A stretch of 64,000 nt of DNA from an uncultured Methanolobus sp. (GCF_963665675.1 NZ_OY762426.1:620001-684000), one strand, 5' to 3'. Shown: positions 7,733 to 17,514, counted from the stretch's first letter. Numbers and translations: made by a program. Notes: generated by a model not told the origin, from the letters alone.

Positions 7733-9982
7733 CTAAATACATAGGAAAGGAACATTGCTCGTAATGCCTCTTAATGAATCATAATGCAGAGAAATATATC
7801 GAATTTCACCATTCGTTTCATACTTATTCTTTTCATACATCCATTTAGGAATACGAAGATGGTATCCTATGCGATCAAGTGGATCAAGTTCTTCAACTTC
7901 GTTTTGAAACTCAATAGGAATGCATGTTTCTGTAGGGTAATCGGATTCTCTCGTATAAGCAGCAATATCATCGTCAAATAGCTTACCCGTATAAAGATAA
8001 CGTCTTTGAGAGATTACATCATAGACCTTTGACTCAGCTTTCTGTAAACCTGTTTCTATCTTTGTATAGTAACCGTCGTCATATAATTGGTTAACTAAAT
8101 TTCTTAACACGAATTCACTTGGTTCCTTACCAGCACTTTCAAGCAACGTCAGACTGAACCTTATTATGTTAATATCATTATAGGGTCTAGGTGAATCAAC
8201 TTGGTACACATATGCTGGGCAGATTACACTTTTGAGTCTATTACGGTTAACACGACCAAAACGTTGTATTAATGAATCAATTGGTGCAGCTTCTGTATGT
8301 AACTCATCAAAATCAATATCTAGGCTTACCTCAACAACCTGTGTTGTAACTGCAATAAATGGACCCTCTGGAAGTTTTTCTAATCTATCTTCCCTAATTC
8401 TTCTATGATTAAAAATGAATTGAGAATGGAAAAGAAGTACCTGATCCAATGTCTCTTTTTCTCCAACAAACAATGGTGATTCATCAAGCATTTCAACAAT
8501 CTTAGAATAAATTTCAATACTTTTTGCAACGGTATTTGCAATTATAAGTATCTTTTTCCCGTTGTTGAATGAGGATAAAACCTGTTCGATACAATCTTCT
8601 ATCTTTTCGTCTTCAATATTGATGGTGAGTTTCACTCTATTATTGTATTGCTTGTCCTCTACATGAGAGAATTGTCTTCCAGTTTCGTGTTCTATTGTTT
8701 CCTTAATAATATCAGGAAGTGTTGCACTTATCACACAAATCTTACTTCTTTGTCCTGCTCTTTTCATGGCTTCTATAATCAATCCCAATGTATAGGGATC
8801 ATAAGCATGGATTTCATCTAGTATAGTAAGACTATTTTGGAGGGCATCGTTCCTCGTTTCCCATTGACTCGAGTGGAACAAACTGAACAGCATCTGATCA
8901 ACCGTTGAAACATTAATCGGATAAAAAAAAGAACTCATTTCTTTCATTTTATAGTTGAAATTTATATAATCATCATCCAGCTCTTCATGTAAAAGGAATC
9001 TGGAAGTTCCATGGACAAGAGCAACATTATCATTTCCAAAAATATCGGTCATTCGCTCCCTCATTTTGTTTGTAGTTGTCATAGTGGGAAGCAGATACAG
9101 AAGTCTATGGTTTTCAATATTGTTTTGTGCCCACAATAAGCTTGCTTCCGTCTTACCTGAGCCTGTGGGAGCTATCAAAAAAGAATCCCCCTTCAAATTG
9201 CTTGATTTTTTCTGAAAATCATGCCAGACTATCCGCTTTCGAGGAAGAAATCCCTTTTCTGAATCCTTTTTCTGAATTCTATTCAGAGTTGACTGCTTCA
9301 ATGGATCATAAATATTGTCAACATTGAATTTCTTACTAAAATTCCCTCCAGACCCCCACCAATCACAATAGTGCATTCCTGCTTTCAAAAATGAAAATAT
9401 ATCACGGAGCACAGCATCTTCAGGATAGATGTCTTTGAAAACCGAGAATTGCTTGTTGATGATGTAATAATTAGGTTTATTGAGTTTTGGAAAAGTAAAT
9501 GCAGTTTTTTCCCTATTAAAAAAATCAAAATAGGATTCACAGATGAAATCCTCTACATCAATCAGATATTCATTGTAATATTGTGGTGGCATTTTAGTAC
9601 GCCAATTAGAAAATTTATCTGGATGCAAACGAGAATGATGACTTGCTACTACAAGAGTTTCCAGTTGAAGTTCGGGAAGTTCTTTGTATAATGAATTGTT
9701 TTTAACCTGTGATTCAATAAATGGTAAAGAATCAAGAGAATGAGAACAATTCGAATTGCCGTTACCTCTGATTTTCATCTGAAAAGGCAAAGTTGCTTTC
9801 CCATGGTCATGATATGCAACACAATAAAATAACCCTTCAATAAGCCGTTCTTCACTAATCTGAGCTTTTTTGGAAAGCTCTATACAATCCATCTTTCGGT
9901 GTGCTATAAATCTTTTAAAGATACAAAGACAGTCAGAAATATGTTCTTGAAGAGATTTTTGAGGGTTTACCTTGGCAAGCAC
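7733..9982 (-). CDS. cas3: CRISPR nuclease-helicase Cas3 (HD + DExH)
   Basis: The 749-residue effector nuclease recruited by Cascade to unwind and degrade target DNA. The N-terminal HD domain has EHISD (about residue 13), YHDHGKA (about 56) and ASHHSRLH (about 113). The helicase follows with Walker A APTGSGKT (about 275), the DEIH box LDEIHAYDP (about 390), motif III ISATLP (about 420) and motif VI QRFGRVNRNR (about 590). HD and helicase are fused in one chain. The start appears to be GTG at 9982, without a clear ribosome site, 16 nt after cas5. No key residue is missing. Confidence 0.96.
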   Translation of the reverse strand: MLAKVNPQKSLQEHISDCLCIFKRFIAHRKMDCIELSKKAQISEERLIEGLFYCVAYHDHGKATLPFQMKIRGNGNSNCSHSLDSLPFIESQVKNNSLYKELPELQLETLVVASHHSRLHPDKFSNWRTKMPPQYYNEYLIDVEDFICESYFDFFNREKTAFTFPKLNKPNYYIINKQFSVFKDIYPEDAVLRDIFSFLKAGMHYCDWWGSGGNFSKKFNVDNIYDPLKQSTLNRIQKKDSEKGFLPRKRIVWHDFQKKSSNLKGDSFLIAPTGSGKTEASLLWAQNNIENHRLLYLLPTMTTTNKMRERMTDIFGNDNVALVHGTSRFLLHEELDDDYINFNYKMKEMSSFFYPINVSTVDQMLFSLFHSSQWETRNDALQNSLTILDEIHAYDPYTLGLIIEAMKRAGQRSKICVISATLPDIIKETIEHETGRQFSHVEDKQYNNRVKLTINIEDEKIEDCIEQVLSSFNNGKKILIIANTVAKSIEIYSKIVEMLDESPLFVGEKETLDQVLLFHSQFIFNHRRIREDRLEKLPEGPFIAVTTQVVEVSLDIDFDELHTEAAPIDSLIQRFGRVNRNRLKSVICPAYVYQVDSPRPYNDINIIRFSLTLLESAGKEPSEFVLRNLVNQLYDDGYYTKIETGLQKAESKVYDVISQRRYLYTGKLFDDDIAAYTRESDYPTETCIPIEFQNEVEELDPLDRIGYHLRIPKWMYEKNKYETNGEIRYISLHYDSLRGITSNVPFLCI

Positions 9983-9998
9983 TTCATTGGTTTTAAGA

Positions 9999-10706
9999 TT
10001 AGAGGAGGAAGAAGTTGTATCTACCGTCTGTAAATCCTCCTTGTTTACTAAGATGAATTTTCAAGTTATTCAGAAATGCATATATCTTAAAGTCCGATGG
10101 TTGCCTGACATTATCTTTTACGATAAACGTAGAAGGTAAAGTAGCCAGACTATAGGGTTCAAAATATTTTTGATTTACTATATCAATTTCAAATCCCTCA
10201 TCTTTTGGATTGAAAGGCAAGATTGTTTCCCCAAATTCACCTGAATCTACGGCTCTTAAATCTATTTTTTCGACAGATTTTATAGAAATAATCTCATCAT
10301 CACGCCCTAGACTTAAAACATATTTAGGATTTAGAAATGCATGGTAAAGCGCATCAATATGATTTTCATCATTAGATGTGTAGTAAACTAGATACTCAGG
10401 TTTATAGAGCAATTCGCGCACAAAAATGCTTGTTTCGATTTTGTTGTCCTTGTACTTCTTGTATTTTATCAGGTCCTCAGCCTTTCCCATTCCACCGATG
10501 TCAGACTTCTTGGATATGTCTACAACTGCAACTTTAAAGTCTTTGCAATCCTGCCAGATAGTGTCTTCTGAAATTCCAAGTGCGGCTCCTGCAAGACCTA
10601 TCAATGTTGTACGTGGAGGAAAAGGAAATGTGCGATGAATTTTATGAGTATTCGGATCTCTGAAAGAATTTAGAAGTCCTCGCACATGAAGTCGAATAGC
10701 ATTCAA
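9999..10706 (-). CDS. cas5: Cascade subunit Cas5 (type I-B)
   Basis: A 235-residue RAMP protein that caps the 5' handle of the crRNA in the Cascade complex. The N-terminus (IRLHVRGLLNSFRDPNT, then HRTFPFPPRTTLIGLAGAALG) is characteristic of the Cas5h/Cas5t group. The glycine-containing end (SKQGGFTDGRYNFFLL) replaces a classical RAMP G-loop. It starts 4 nt after cas7, within one operon. Confidence 0.93.
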   Translation of the reverse strand: MNAIRLHVRGLLNSFRDPNTHKIHRTFPFPPRTTLIGLAGAALGISEDTIWQDCKDFKVAVVDISKKSDIGGMGKAEDLIKYKKYKDNKIETSIFVRELLYKPEYLVYYTSNDENHIDALYHAFLNPKYVLSLGRDDEIISIKSVEKIDLRAVDSGEFGETILPFNPKDEGFEIDIVNQKYFEPYSLATLPSTFIVKDNVRQPSDFKIYAFLNNLKIHLSKQGGFTDGRYNFFLL

Positions 10707-10710
10707 AATC

Positions 10711-11661
10711 TCACCCGATATAAACGCTCTTTAAATCATCTCGTATCTGGTCAAAGCACTCGTTGAGGTTTACCACCTTGAATGTTTCTTTAATCTCATT
10801 ATCATTTTTGAAAAAACCTGATAGATATCCAACACACTCTTTTTGTATTATGCGTTCATTTGCCAACAATGTACTGTTCAGCAAATTCACATCCACAGAA
10901 TCTATATCTTCTGGGTTCGTACGCAAAGTTTCAAGGAAGAGAGGTAGTTTCGAAGATTGACGTGTGTATACTACGAATTTTGGAGACATGTCTGAAAGGA
11001 GTCTGCTCTGTTTTCCGCCTCCCCATAAATGCTCTATTGCTGTAATCAGTAAATTCAACCTCTCGACTTTTGCTTCTGCGTCAAGCTCAAATCCTTCATC
11101 TTTGTTGAGTTCCATTCCGCTAAACTTTCCGACACGATCAAGTTCGACGAGAATATTGACTGCAAAATAGTTATGCGTGATTTCAGTTTCAAACATTGAT
11201 CCGCCCGCATCGGCTTTTCCACGAGTCTGCTCACTACTTCTTGTTCCAAGATCACGGTCATTCTGGAAAGGGTACATCCCAATTGCGGAACTTACACGCA
11301 CAGGAGAAGTACGTTTTCGGGTATCGCCAGTTACTGCTCTCATGAAACCAAAAAGATCATCGTCAATATAACTTACAGGATCGCATTCTGTAAAATCAGG
11401 ACTTTTGGTTTTCGATTCACTTGTTTTCTCTTCATCACTGCGTGGGTCCTGCAATGGAGAAACATCACACCCCAGCTCCATGAACTTGTTCCTTATATTG
11501 CGACGAATCGACTGGCCTGATATATATGGTAATGTTGAACCATCAGGTAATGTAATCTTTTTTAGTGTGGAAACATTATCTTCGTTAAATCCGCTGTTTG
11601 CATTTCCTATACTCATTTTGAACAGATAACTAATATTTAAGCAATTTGATTCCATCTTCAC
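10711..11661 (-). CDS. cas7: Cascade backbone Cas7 (Cst2/DevR family)
   Basis: The 316-residue RAMP protein that polymerises along the crRNA spacer. Typical DevR/Cst2 landmarks are MSIGNANSGFNEDNVSTLK near the start, LPYISGQSIRRNIRNKF (about residues 45-61), and the RTSPVRVSSAIGMYPF segment in the middle. It overlaps the cas8b stop by 4 bp (ATGA), so the two are translationally coupled. A second ATG two codons in (11655) could also serve as the start. Confidence 0.93.
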   Translation of the reverse strand: MKMESNCLNISYLFKMSIGNANSGFNEDNVSTLKKITLPDGSTLPYISGQSIRRNIRNKFMELGCDVSPLQDPRSDEEKTSESKTKSPDFTECDPVSYIDDDLFGFMRAVTGDTRKRTSPVRVSSAIGMYPFQNDRDLGTRSSEQTRGKADAGGSMFETEITHNYFAVNILVELDRVGKFSGMELNKDEGFELDAEAKVERLNLLITAIEHLWGGGKQSRLLSDMSPKFVVYTRQSSKLPLFLETLRTNPEDIDSVDVNLLNSTLLANERIIQKECVGYLSGFFKNDNEIKETFKVVNLNECFDQIRDDLKSVYIG

Positions 11662-13373
11662 TCCTCCTTGATTTCATTTGTCTCAGCCAGAACTCCTTCA
11701 CCCTCAATAGTATCCTCCTTCTTCAACGGAGGGTTCTTCGCAAAAATAGTTATCAATGATTTATATTGTCTCCAGTTCTTTTCATTGATACTTAATAGGA
11801 ACTCTTTTGGTATCCTAAGACGACCTGAATACTTTTCATTTGGCATTTTGAATTGTGCACTATTAAGATTCTCTAGAAATTCCGTTAGATTCTTTGAATT
11901 CCTCAGTCCAAAAAGAACACCTTTGTCTTTGCTAAAGTAACTATATTTTCCAATTCTGTCACCGATACTTTCACATATCTCTACAATATTCTCATCCACA
12001 CGGGAACCCTCCTTTACGCTTTTTATCATGTATATTTTTACAAATTGATGGAGACCTCTTACTGGCCTGCCTTTCTCAAAAGTGAATCTCTCTACTTCAT
12101 TCGTGATATCATCAAAACTGAGCAATTTTTCACATATCTTTTCTCGGTGAATCACATTAGCAATGCTGATACCACGTTTTTTTTCAACGAACAAATCACC
12201 AAATAGATGGAACAAATCTACGCCATCCCCAGATTCTGTTACCTGATCAAAAAATCGAAATATGTTTCCGAATCTTGCAAATTCAAAGTTTCGATGGAAT
12301 TGCAAACTTTGAGTCTTGACGCCTAAAGTTGCATACCATCTCTTAGAAGCAAATCGTTGCCAAGCATCTGTGTCCTCTCTGTCAATCAGGGATATATAAT
12401 CCTTTATTGACTGATACATAGCTATTGAAAGATAAACAAAATTTTCACTCAGATGAAAAGTAGGAATCTTTTGTTCTGAGAAATTACAGTATATGTTTTC
12501 AGTCCCTTTTGTTGGAGCATATGATTTAATGTCATTCCAAACACTTCTAAGTTCATCGAGGCTTTCGGCATGTGGAAGAGCCACGAAGAGGCGATCACCA
12601 TTGACATGATAACGCAAAATATCATAAACAGCAATAGATGCTGCTTCGCAATATCCACACATAACAAGTTTACCTTTGTGCATGGGATTAAAGTTCTTCA
12701 GTTTATTACTGGATGTGAGCCATGGATAATTTACACCGGTTGGATTTGCACCCTTTTTGACCGACCGACCACAGAAAGAACAGTTTTTCTTTCCAGGGTC
12801 AAAATCAAGAGTTGTCTTTAAAGATAGTTTCGGAATATCCATTGGCACATAAGCTTTGTTAACATTACTTGCTTGCTTTGGTCCTATCTTTGCCTTCTGT
12901 TCTATTCCTTCATTAAAAGAATCCAAAGCAGTTTCAAACTGATTCTTTAAATCATCGTCCATCTCTTTTACTAGCAACTTATTGTTTATGGAAGGAATAA
13001 CTCCTGTAATAAGAGCAGAATGAAATGGAGTGAAATTTGTCTTCTGATAAAGCTTGAACTCTCCATCCGTTCCATCATACCAGATGTCCTTGTTTTGAGT
13101 AGGTGAGATATAATTCATATTAACAAGATTATCAATAACTTGACTGACAAATCCAACAACTGTTTGCTGATCAGGGCCTTCTACTGTAAATCTACGTCCT
13201 TTTACTGTAACTCCAAAATTGTCTGCTAACTTCTTATGTTTGTCAAAAGCAATGAATAATGCAACTATACCAGAATCTAACCAATAATTTCCTGTTTCCT
13301 TGAAATCAAGCTTGAATATCTCAGTGTTTTCTAAAGAAACATCTAAAGGGTCAGACACAGTGAACCTATTCAT
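11658..13373 (-). CDS. cas8b: Cascade large subunit Cas8b (Cst1-like, CxxC-CxxC)
   Basis: The large subunit of type I-B Cascade, likely used for PAM recognition and Cas3 recruitment; 571 residues from the chosen start. A zinc-finger pair CSFC...CGYC, about 45 residues apart in the middle third, marks the CXXC_CXXC Cst1 group. ATG 13373 is chosen because it overlaps the cas6 TGA (ATGA) and begins a conserved-looking segment (MNRFTVSDPLDVSL). The frame stays open further upstream, but that part lies inside cas6 in another frame. Confidence 0.9.
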   Translation of the reverse strand: MNRFTVSDPLDVSLENTEIFKLDFKETGNYWLDSGIVALFIAFDKHKKLADNFGVTVKGRRFTVEGPDQQTVVGFVSQVIDNLVNMNYISPTQNKDIWYDGTDGEFKLYQKTNFTPFHSALITGVIPSINNKLLVKEMDDDLKNQFETALDSFNEGIEQKAKIGPKQASNVNKAYVPMDIPKLSLKTTLDFDPGKKNCSFCGRSVKKGANPTGVNYPWLTSSNKLKNFNPMHKGKLVMCGYCEAASIAVYDILRYHVNGDRLFVALPHAESLDELRSVWNDIKSYAPTKGTENIYCNFSEQKIPTFHLSENFVYLSIAMYQSIKDYISLIDREDTDAWQRFASKRWYATLGVKTQSLQFHRNFEFARFGNIFRFFDQVTESGDGVDLFHLFGDLFVEKKRGISIANVIHREKICEKLLSFDDITNEVERFTFEKGRPVRGLHQFVKIYMIKSVKEGSRVDENIVEICESIGDRIGKYSYFSKDKGVLFGLRNSKNLTEFLENLNSAQFKMPNEKYSGRLRIPKEFLLSINEKNWRQYKSLITIFAKNPPLKKEDTIEGEGVLAETNEIKEE

Positions 13374-14095
13374 CCCACCACCCCCATACACCCAAATCCC
13401 ATCGCATTTTTCTCCCCAAGCCCCGCATCGTAGGCGAACTTCACAAGTTCGGGGCTGGCTTCCAGTTTCATCTTTAGCATGCTGCATCGTCTGAAACTGT
13501 TATCTATGGACACGCGTTTTGCTTTGACATCCATCACATCAAGGATATCGAAAAAATCCTGTTCTACTTTGTGGCCGTAGTATTCCTCGTATCTGGAGCA
13601 GAGATTTGTATGGAGATTCTCATAGAACTTGGCATCCTTTGGGTAGAGGTCGAACTCAGCAAGCTTATCACCTTTTTTCCTCATGGTCTTCACATACAGG
13701 GGGGAGAGGGTTGTGAACTTGCAGGTGTCCGAGAACTCCGGCTGGGGCAGGATCTCTGCACTTTCAATAATGAGATTTGCTTTTTGTCCTTTTCCGAGGA
13801 AAAATTCCGGCTCCATAAGCAGACCTTCGGTGAAACTGCGAATAAACTCCGGGTCCGGTGAAGAGATGAAAAAATGTGCTTTCGTAAAATTCAGGCCATA
13901 TTTATTCGGAATCCAGTCCTCAATAACAAGGTTGGAAAACGTATAGAACTTGAATCCCTGATGGCTGTGCAGCTCATTTGCAAGAGTAATATTGGCATTG
14001 GTAAGACGGTGATACAGCATAGAAGCTAAACCGTACTGGTAATCATAATGAAGAGGAGAAGACGATGTTTTTCGGATAGTGATCTTGCATCGCAT
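13370..14095 (-). CDS. cas6: CRISPR RNA endoribonuclease Cas6
   Basis: A 241-residue RAMP nuclease that cuts the long crRNA precursor within each repeat, leaving the ATTGAAAC handle. The glycine-rich RNA-binding loop GLGEKNAMGFGCMG lies at the C-terminus as expected. The N-terminal half has the usual ferredoxin-like pattern (LHYDYQYGLASMLYHRL, then FTFSNL-type strands). A catalytic histidine is plausible at H16 or H28 but cannot be assigned. It is the first gene of the cas operon, with 480 bp of non-coding DNA upstream. Confidence 0.93.
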   Translation of the reverse strand: MRCKITIRKTSSSPLHYDYQYGLASMLYHRLTNANITLANELHSHQGFKFYTFSNLVIEDWIPNKYGLNFTKAHFFISSPDPEFIRSFTEGLLMEPEFFLGKGQKANLIIESAEILPQPEFSDTCKFTTLSPLYVKTMRKKGDKLAEFDLYPKDAKFYENLHTNLCSRYEEYYGHKVEQDFFDILDVMDVKAKRVSIDNSFRRCSMLKMKLEASPELVKFAYDAGLGEKNAMGFGCMGVVG

Positions 14096-14579
14096 AATAT
14101 GTATAAGTCACTCATTATTATTGAATATTGCGAAATTATTTTCATCGCATATGAAATTTGAAAAGAAAAAGTCAGAACAAATAAAAAATATTACTAGAAA
14201 GGAGCAGTACAACGAGAATATTTTGAGATAATCCAAATTACCATACTTTTTTATATTCACCCTACCTATCTTAATATTGACAGTTAACTTACTTGCGGGT
14301 TAAGAAAGAGATAATTTCATCTGGCTACTTCTTTTAAGTTAATTGCTAACAAGAAGCATCGTATAGATTGCGGGATAGAGGTTCCCGTCTCAATGATAAC
14401 TGCTACACAGCATCACGACAGAATACCCGCCAGGTATTGTACAATTTCCGTATCCACTAGTTGTGACTATGTTCAGCTGCAATAATTGTAGACTTGATAA
14501 GAATCAAAATAGAACGAATCGTGCGAATAATCTTAGCCAAAAGTTAACTGAACAAAATAAACAACAAAGGAAAATAAAC
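14096..14579. promoter_or_regulatory. Divergent intergenic region with a long 5' leader
   Basis: About 480 bp between cas6 (leftward) and the RGG/zinc-ribbon gene (rightward). A plus-strand TATA box, tttttatatt, lies at about 14248-14257, which predicts transcription from about 14280 and a leader near 300 nt. The leader has a CGGGA/TCCCG hairpin at about 14370-14387 and then AT-rich, unstructured sequence. For cas6, only weak TATA candidates are visible (around 14180-14190). No convincing gene is present; a frame open from 14463 lacks a ribosome site. Confidence 0.5.
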
Positions 14580-14798
14580 ATGAGAGACAATAGAGAAGGC
14601 GGATTCAGAGGCGGTTCAAGAGACGGAAATCGTGGCGGTGGCAGAGGTGGAAACTTCAGGTCAAGCGGCCCTAGAGAAATGCATAAGGCAAAATGCTCAG
14701 ACTGCGGTCAGGAAACCGAAGTTCCATTCGAACCGGACCCGGAAAGACCTGTTTACTGCAGGGAATGCTTCCAGAAGCACAGACCAAAGAGATACTAA
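14580..14798 (+). CDS. RGG-rich CxxC-x17-CxxC zinc-ribbon protein
   Basis: A 72-residue protein in two parts. Residues 1-35 are a glycine/arginine-rich tail (FRGGSRDGNRGGGRGGNFR) of the RNA-binding RGG kind. Residues 38-72 are a zinc ribbon, CSDC, exactly 17 residues, then CREC, matching the CxxC-x17-CxxC domain known from Methanosarcina. ATG 14580 is chosen because AAAGGA lies 8 nt upstream; the frame is open further 5' but that part does not look conserved. A role in RNA binding or cold response is inference from the RGG tail and the unusually long leader. Confidence 0.8.
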   Translation: MRDNREGGFRGGSRDGNRGGGRGGNFRSSGPREMHKAKCSDCGQETEVPFEPDPERPVYCRECFQKHRPKRY

Positions 14799-14982
14799 AA
14801 CTTTTTATCAGAACTAGAGATCCGTAGGCTAAAAAAGCATTCAGCCCGGATCTTCGGCTATTTTTCAAATATACTTCTTATTCGTAATTTACATTGCATA
14901 CTGCATTGTAAACAGTTCGTTACCATACAAATAACTATATACATGGCATATCCATTTTTTAATCAGGGAAGATGGTCAGCTA

Positions 14983-16278
14983 ATGAAAACAGCAAGAGCT
15001 TTGGCTATTGCCATACTGCTGATGGCAATACTTGCAAACATTGCAAATGCAGCATCAACTGAAGATTGTAAGGAATGCCACGTGGATGAATACAGGGCAT
15101 GGCGCTTGTCGGCCCATTACAGTGAAAATGGGACATCACTTAACAAACCGGGACCTGAAACCTGCATTCCATGTCATTCAATAAACACCCCACGACTTTA
15201 TAGTACAATGTATGGAGAAGTGTCGGCTGAATCACCTGAATGTGAAATGTGCCACAAGCCTCCTGAAGAAGGGTTCACCGCGCACATCACAAACCCTTCA
15301 GAAGCAGTTCCTCCTCTTAACCTGTCAGCAGAAGTTTGCGAAGATTGCCATACGGGACCACACCATGCAATCTATGAGGAGTGGAACGAGTACGATAAAA
15401 TAGGCTATAACCCGGCTTCAATGGAAAGCCATTCAGAACCACCTTCAAAAAAAAATGTAAACAATAATTCAAAGTCCGTAATTACATGTGTGATGTGCCA
15501 CAAGCCCCACAATACAGAACTCAGAATAGAAGTACAGGAACTTTGCGCAAGATGTCATAGTTCAAATGCTTCCCCTGCAGAAAGCAAATATGTAGTTGCA
15601 GGCGGTCCACAATGGGAAATGTATAACGGATCAATCTATACTAACGATGTACATGCCGTAAATCTGAAATGTGTGGACTGCCACATGGCAACACTAACAG
15701 ATGAAACAGGAGAACAAAAGCTAATCACTGGTCATTCATTCGATTTTGATCCGGCATTACTGTCCAATCCTGATTCCGGAAATATATGTAAAAAATGCCA
15801 TGTGACAGGGCACGATAAGATACCTGAAAGCGGTGATTGTGATAACTGCCACGAAGTATCGCTTTTCAATATATCTGCCAGCCACCAAAAAATGACCGCA
15901 TACAAGCTTCAGGAACTTGAAATCCTGCAGGAAAATGCCAGCAAAGTCCTGCTCATGCCAGATGACAACATGAGTCTGGAGAAGCTTACAGGTGATTATA
16001 AAGAAGCGATTGCGTACATTGAATTTGTAAAAGCAGACGGTAGTCTTGGAATGCACAATATGGAACGTACAGATGAATATCTGGAAAAGGCAGAAACTTT
16101 GCTTCGATCAATCACAGTAGAAGAAGATACTGAAAACGGTATTGAAAAAACAGAAACTCATGCTAAAGAGGAACAAGAAGAGAACACATCACCGGGTGCA
16201 GGAATTACAGATTTATTCATGGTAATTTTCATAACTGCAATTATTATGTCACTATCAAAAAAGAAAAGAGGAAAATAA
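14983..16278 (+). CDS. Nine-heme c-type cytochrome, membrane-anchored
   Basis: A 431-residue exported multiheme cytochrome. It has a signal peptide (residues 1-23, cut after ANA), nine CxxCH motifs beginning at C29, C61, C87, C119, C169, C188, C230, C269 and C286, a helical acidic stretch (about 300-395) and a C-terminal membrane anchor (about 403-422) followed by KKKRGK. Spacing of motifs and distal histidines (PHH, GHS, GHD) resembles the cytochrome c554 / nitrite-reductase superfamily. It is not the seven-heme MmcA of Methanosarcina. The likely role is electron transfer at the outer face of the membrane; partner unknown. It converges on a regulator gene 9 nt away. Confidence 0.9.
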   Translation: MKTARALAIAILLMAILANIANAASTEDCKECHVDEYRAWRLSAHYSENGTSLNKPGPETCIPCHSINTPRLYSTMYGEVSAESPECEMCHKPPEEGFTAHITNPSEAVPPLNLSAEVCEDCHTGPHHAIYEEWNEYDKIGYNPASMESHSEPPSKKNVNNNSKSVITCVMCHKPHNTELRIEVQELCARCHSSNASPAESKYVVAGGPQWEMYNGSIYTNDVHAVNLKCVDCHMATLTDETGEQKLITGHSFDFDPALLSNPDSGNICKKCHVTGHDKIPESGDCDNCHEVSLFNISASHQKMTAYKLQELEILQENASKVLLMPDDNMSLEKLTGDYKEAIAYIEFVKADGSLGMHNMERTDEYLEKAETLLRSITVEEDTENGIEKTETHAKEEQEENTSPGAGITDLFMVIFITAIIMSLSKKKRGK

Positions 16279-16287
16279 TTAATTGAA

Positions 16288-17067
16288 TTATTCCGGTTCC
16301 TGGTCCTGTTCATCAGGCTCCGGTTCAAGAGCGGAATAGATGCTACTGACACCTTCCATAACCTTGAAACCTTTTCCCGTAATCATATAATCCCCTCTTT
16401 CATGCCTCTGGATGATCATTCCTTTTGCAACTAATTTCTGCAAATGGAACAAAAGGTTTCCACCCCGCAGACCCGTCAGGTTTGAAAGGGCAGAGAAACT
16501 TTTAGTTTCAGCAGATATTGCCTTGAGTATCTCAAAACGCTTCTGGTGGCAAAGAGGCTCCAGTATGCCAGCAACAACCTCTTCAGGAGGAAGCTGGCTG
16601 AGATCCTGACGCTTGTCCTTATTGGTCTCATATATTCGCATGGAACGCATGAGGGTCACCTGCCTGGAGAGAATACCAGATGCCTCTGCAAAGCAGGTAT
16701 CACACTGATTGTAAGGTACTTTTGTACGGAGTTGTTTAAGTTCAAGGCGATTTTCTTCTATTGCAGCCTCACTCACCTCACCTTCCCTGATAAGACCGGC
16801 ATTCTTTTCCAGAACATTGGAAAGCAAGGTTTTGCATTCATTACGCATCTCACACTTTTTCACCATATTCTTTTCAAGATTCTTGCCTGCATCTTCCATG
16901 AGATGGCGAACAATGGCACCGGAGTAATCATTCTTCACATTATTTACCATCATATCAAGATGCTGGTGGTTGGATGAATCCATAAAAGAACGAATATCAC
17001 TTTTGATATCAGAAAGCATGTGCTTTATGTCAGAGAGGTCAGAGGTGAGGTCATCTTCCTGAATCAT
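16288..17067 (-). CDS. Winged-helix transcriptional regulator with two cysteine pairs
   Basis: A 259-residue protein. Residues 1-150 are mostly helical and contain cysteines in KKCEMRNECKT and NQCDTCFAE, a possible metal or redox-sensing cluster. Residues about 165-240 form an ArsR-type winged helix (LCHQKRFEILKAIS, then LTGLRGGNLLFHLQKLVAKGMI). The acidic tail EPEPDEQDQEPE is odd but at the end. The message looks leaderless: a TATA box (cctatttatc) ends about 25 nt before the ATG. It is convergent with the nonaheme cytochrome, so a link between the two is only suggestive. Confidence 0.75.
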   Translation of the reverse strand: MIQEDDLTSDLSDIKHMLSDIKSDIRSFMDSSNHQHLDMMVNNVKNDYSGAIVRHLMEDAGKNLEKNMVKKCEMRNECKTLLSNVLEKNAGLIREGEVSEAAIEENRLELKQLRTKVPYNQCDTCFAEASGILSRQVTLMRSMRIYETNKDKRQDLSQLPPEEVVAGILEPLCHQKRFEILKAISAETKSFSALSNLTGLRGGNLLFHLQKLVAKGMIIQRHERGDYMITGKGFKVMEGVSSIYSALEPEPDEQDQEPE

Positions 17068-17274
17068 ACAAGAAGATTGTGTTTTATTTGATAAATAGGT
17101 TTGTGTATAATATTAATAGGTCATTTAAGTGCACTGCATTATACAAAGTATAGTACAATGCCGATTAAGTATATATTAGAAACTAACCAATTAAGTATTG
17201 CTGACACACACTCCGGAGCTAAGCATCAGCAACCAACCTGAAAAACGAAACAACAAACAATGGAGATAACAAAA

Positions 17275-17514
17275 ATGAGCGTAAAAGAAGATATACACAG
17301 CCAGATCATCGGCGGACTTGCAGATGCAACATTCCCAATTGAGACACCTGAAAAATTGCTTGCAGCATTCCCGGCCGGAGCAGACACAACCTGCAAATCA
17401 GGAGACGTATCAGTAACAGCAGGTGAAGCAGGCGGACTTCTTACAGCAGATGACTTCCCATTCAAGAGTGCAAAGGAAGTCGCAGATATACTCGTTGAGA
17501 GGGCAGGACTTTAA
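17275..17514 (+). CDS. MTH865-family protein
   Basis: A 79-residue protein matching the MTH865 family over its whole length: VKEDIHSQIIGGLADATFPI at the start, PAGADTTCKSGDV in the middle, then TADDFPFKSAKEVADILVERAGL (landmarks only). The family has a solved helical fold but no assigned function. ATG 17275 follows GGAGATAA by about 8 nt; an in-frame ATG at 17260 precedes the ribosome site and is less likely. It stands as a single gene with a 200-bp upstream gap. Confidence 0.88.
   Translation: MSVKEDIHSQIIGGLADATFPIETPEKLLAAFPAGADTTCKSGDVSVTAGEAGGLLTADDFPFKSAKEVADILVERAGL

Noticed and set aside
4337..14095. CRISPR-Cas locus as an island integrated at tRNA-Ala
   Set aside because: No copy of the tRNA 3' end was found at the far side and no integrase lies inside the locus.
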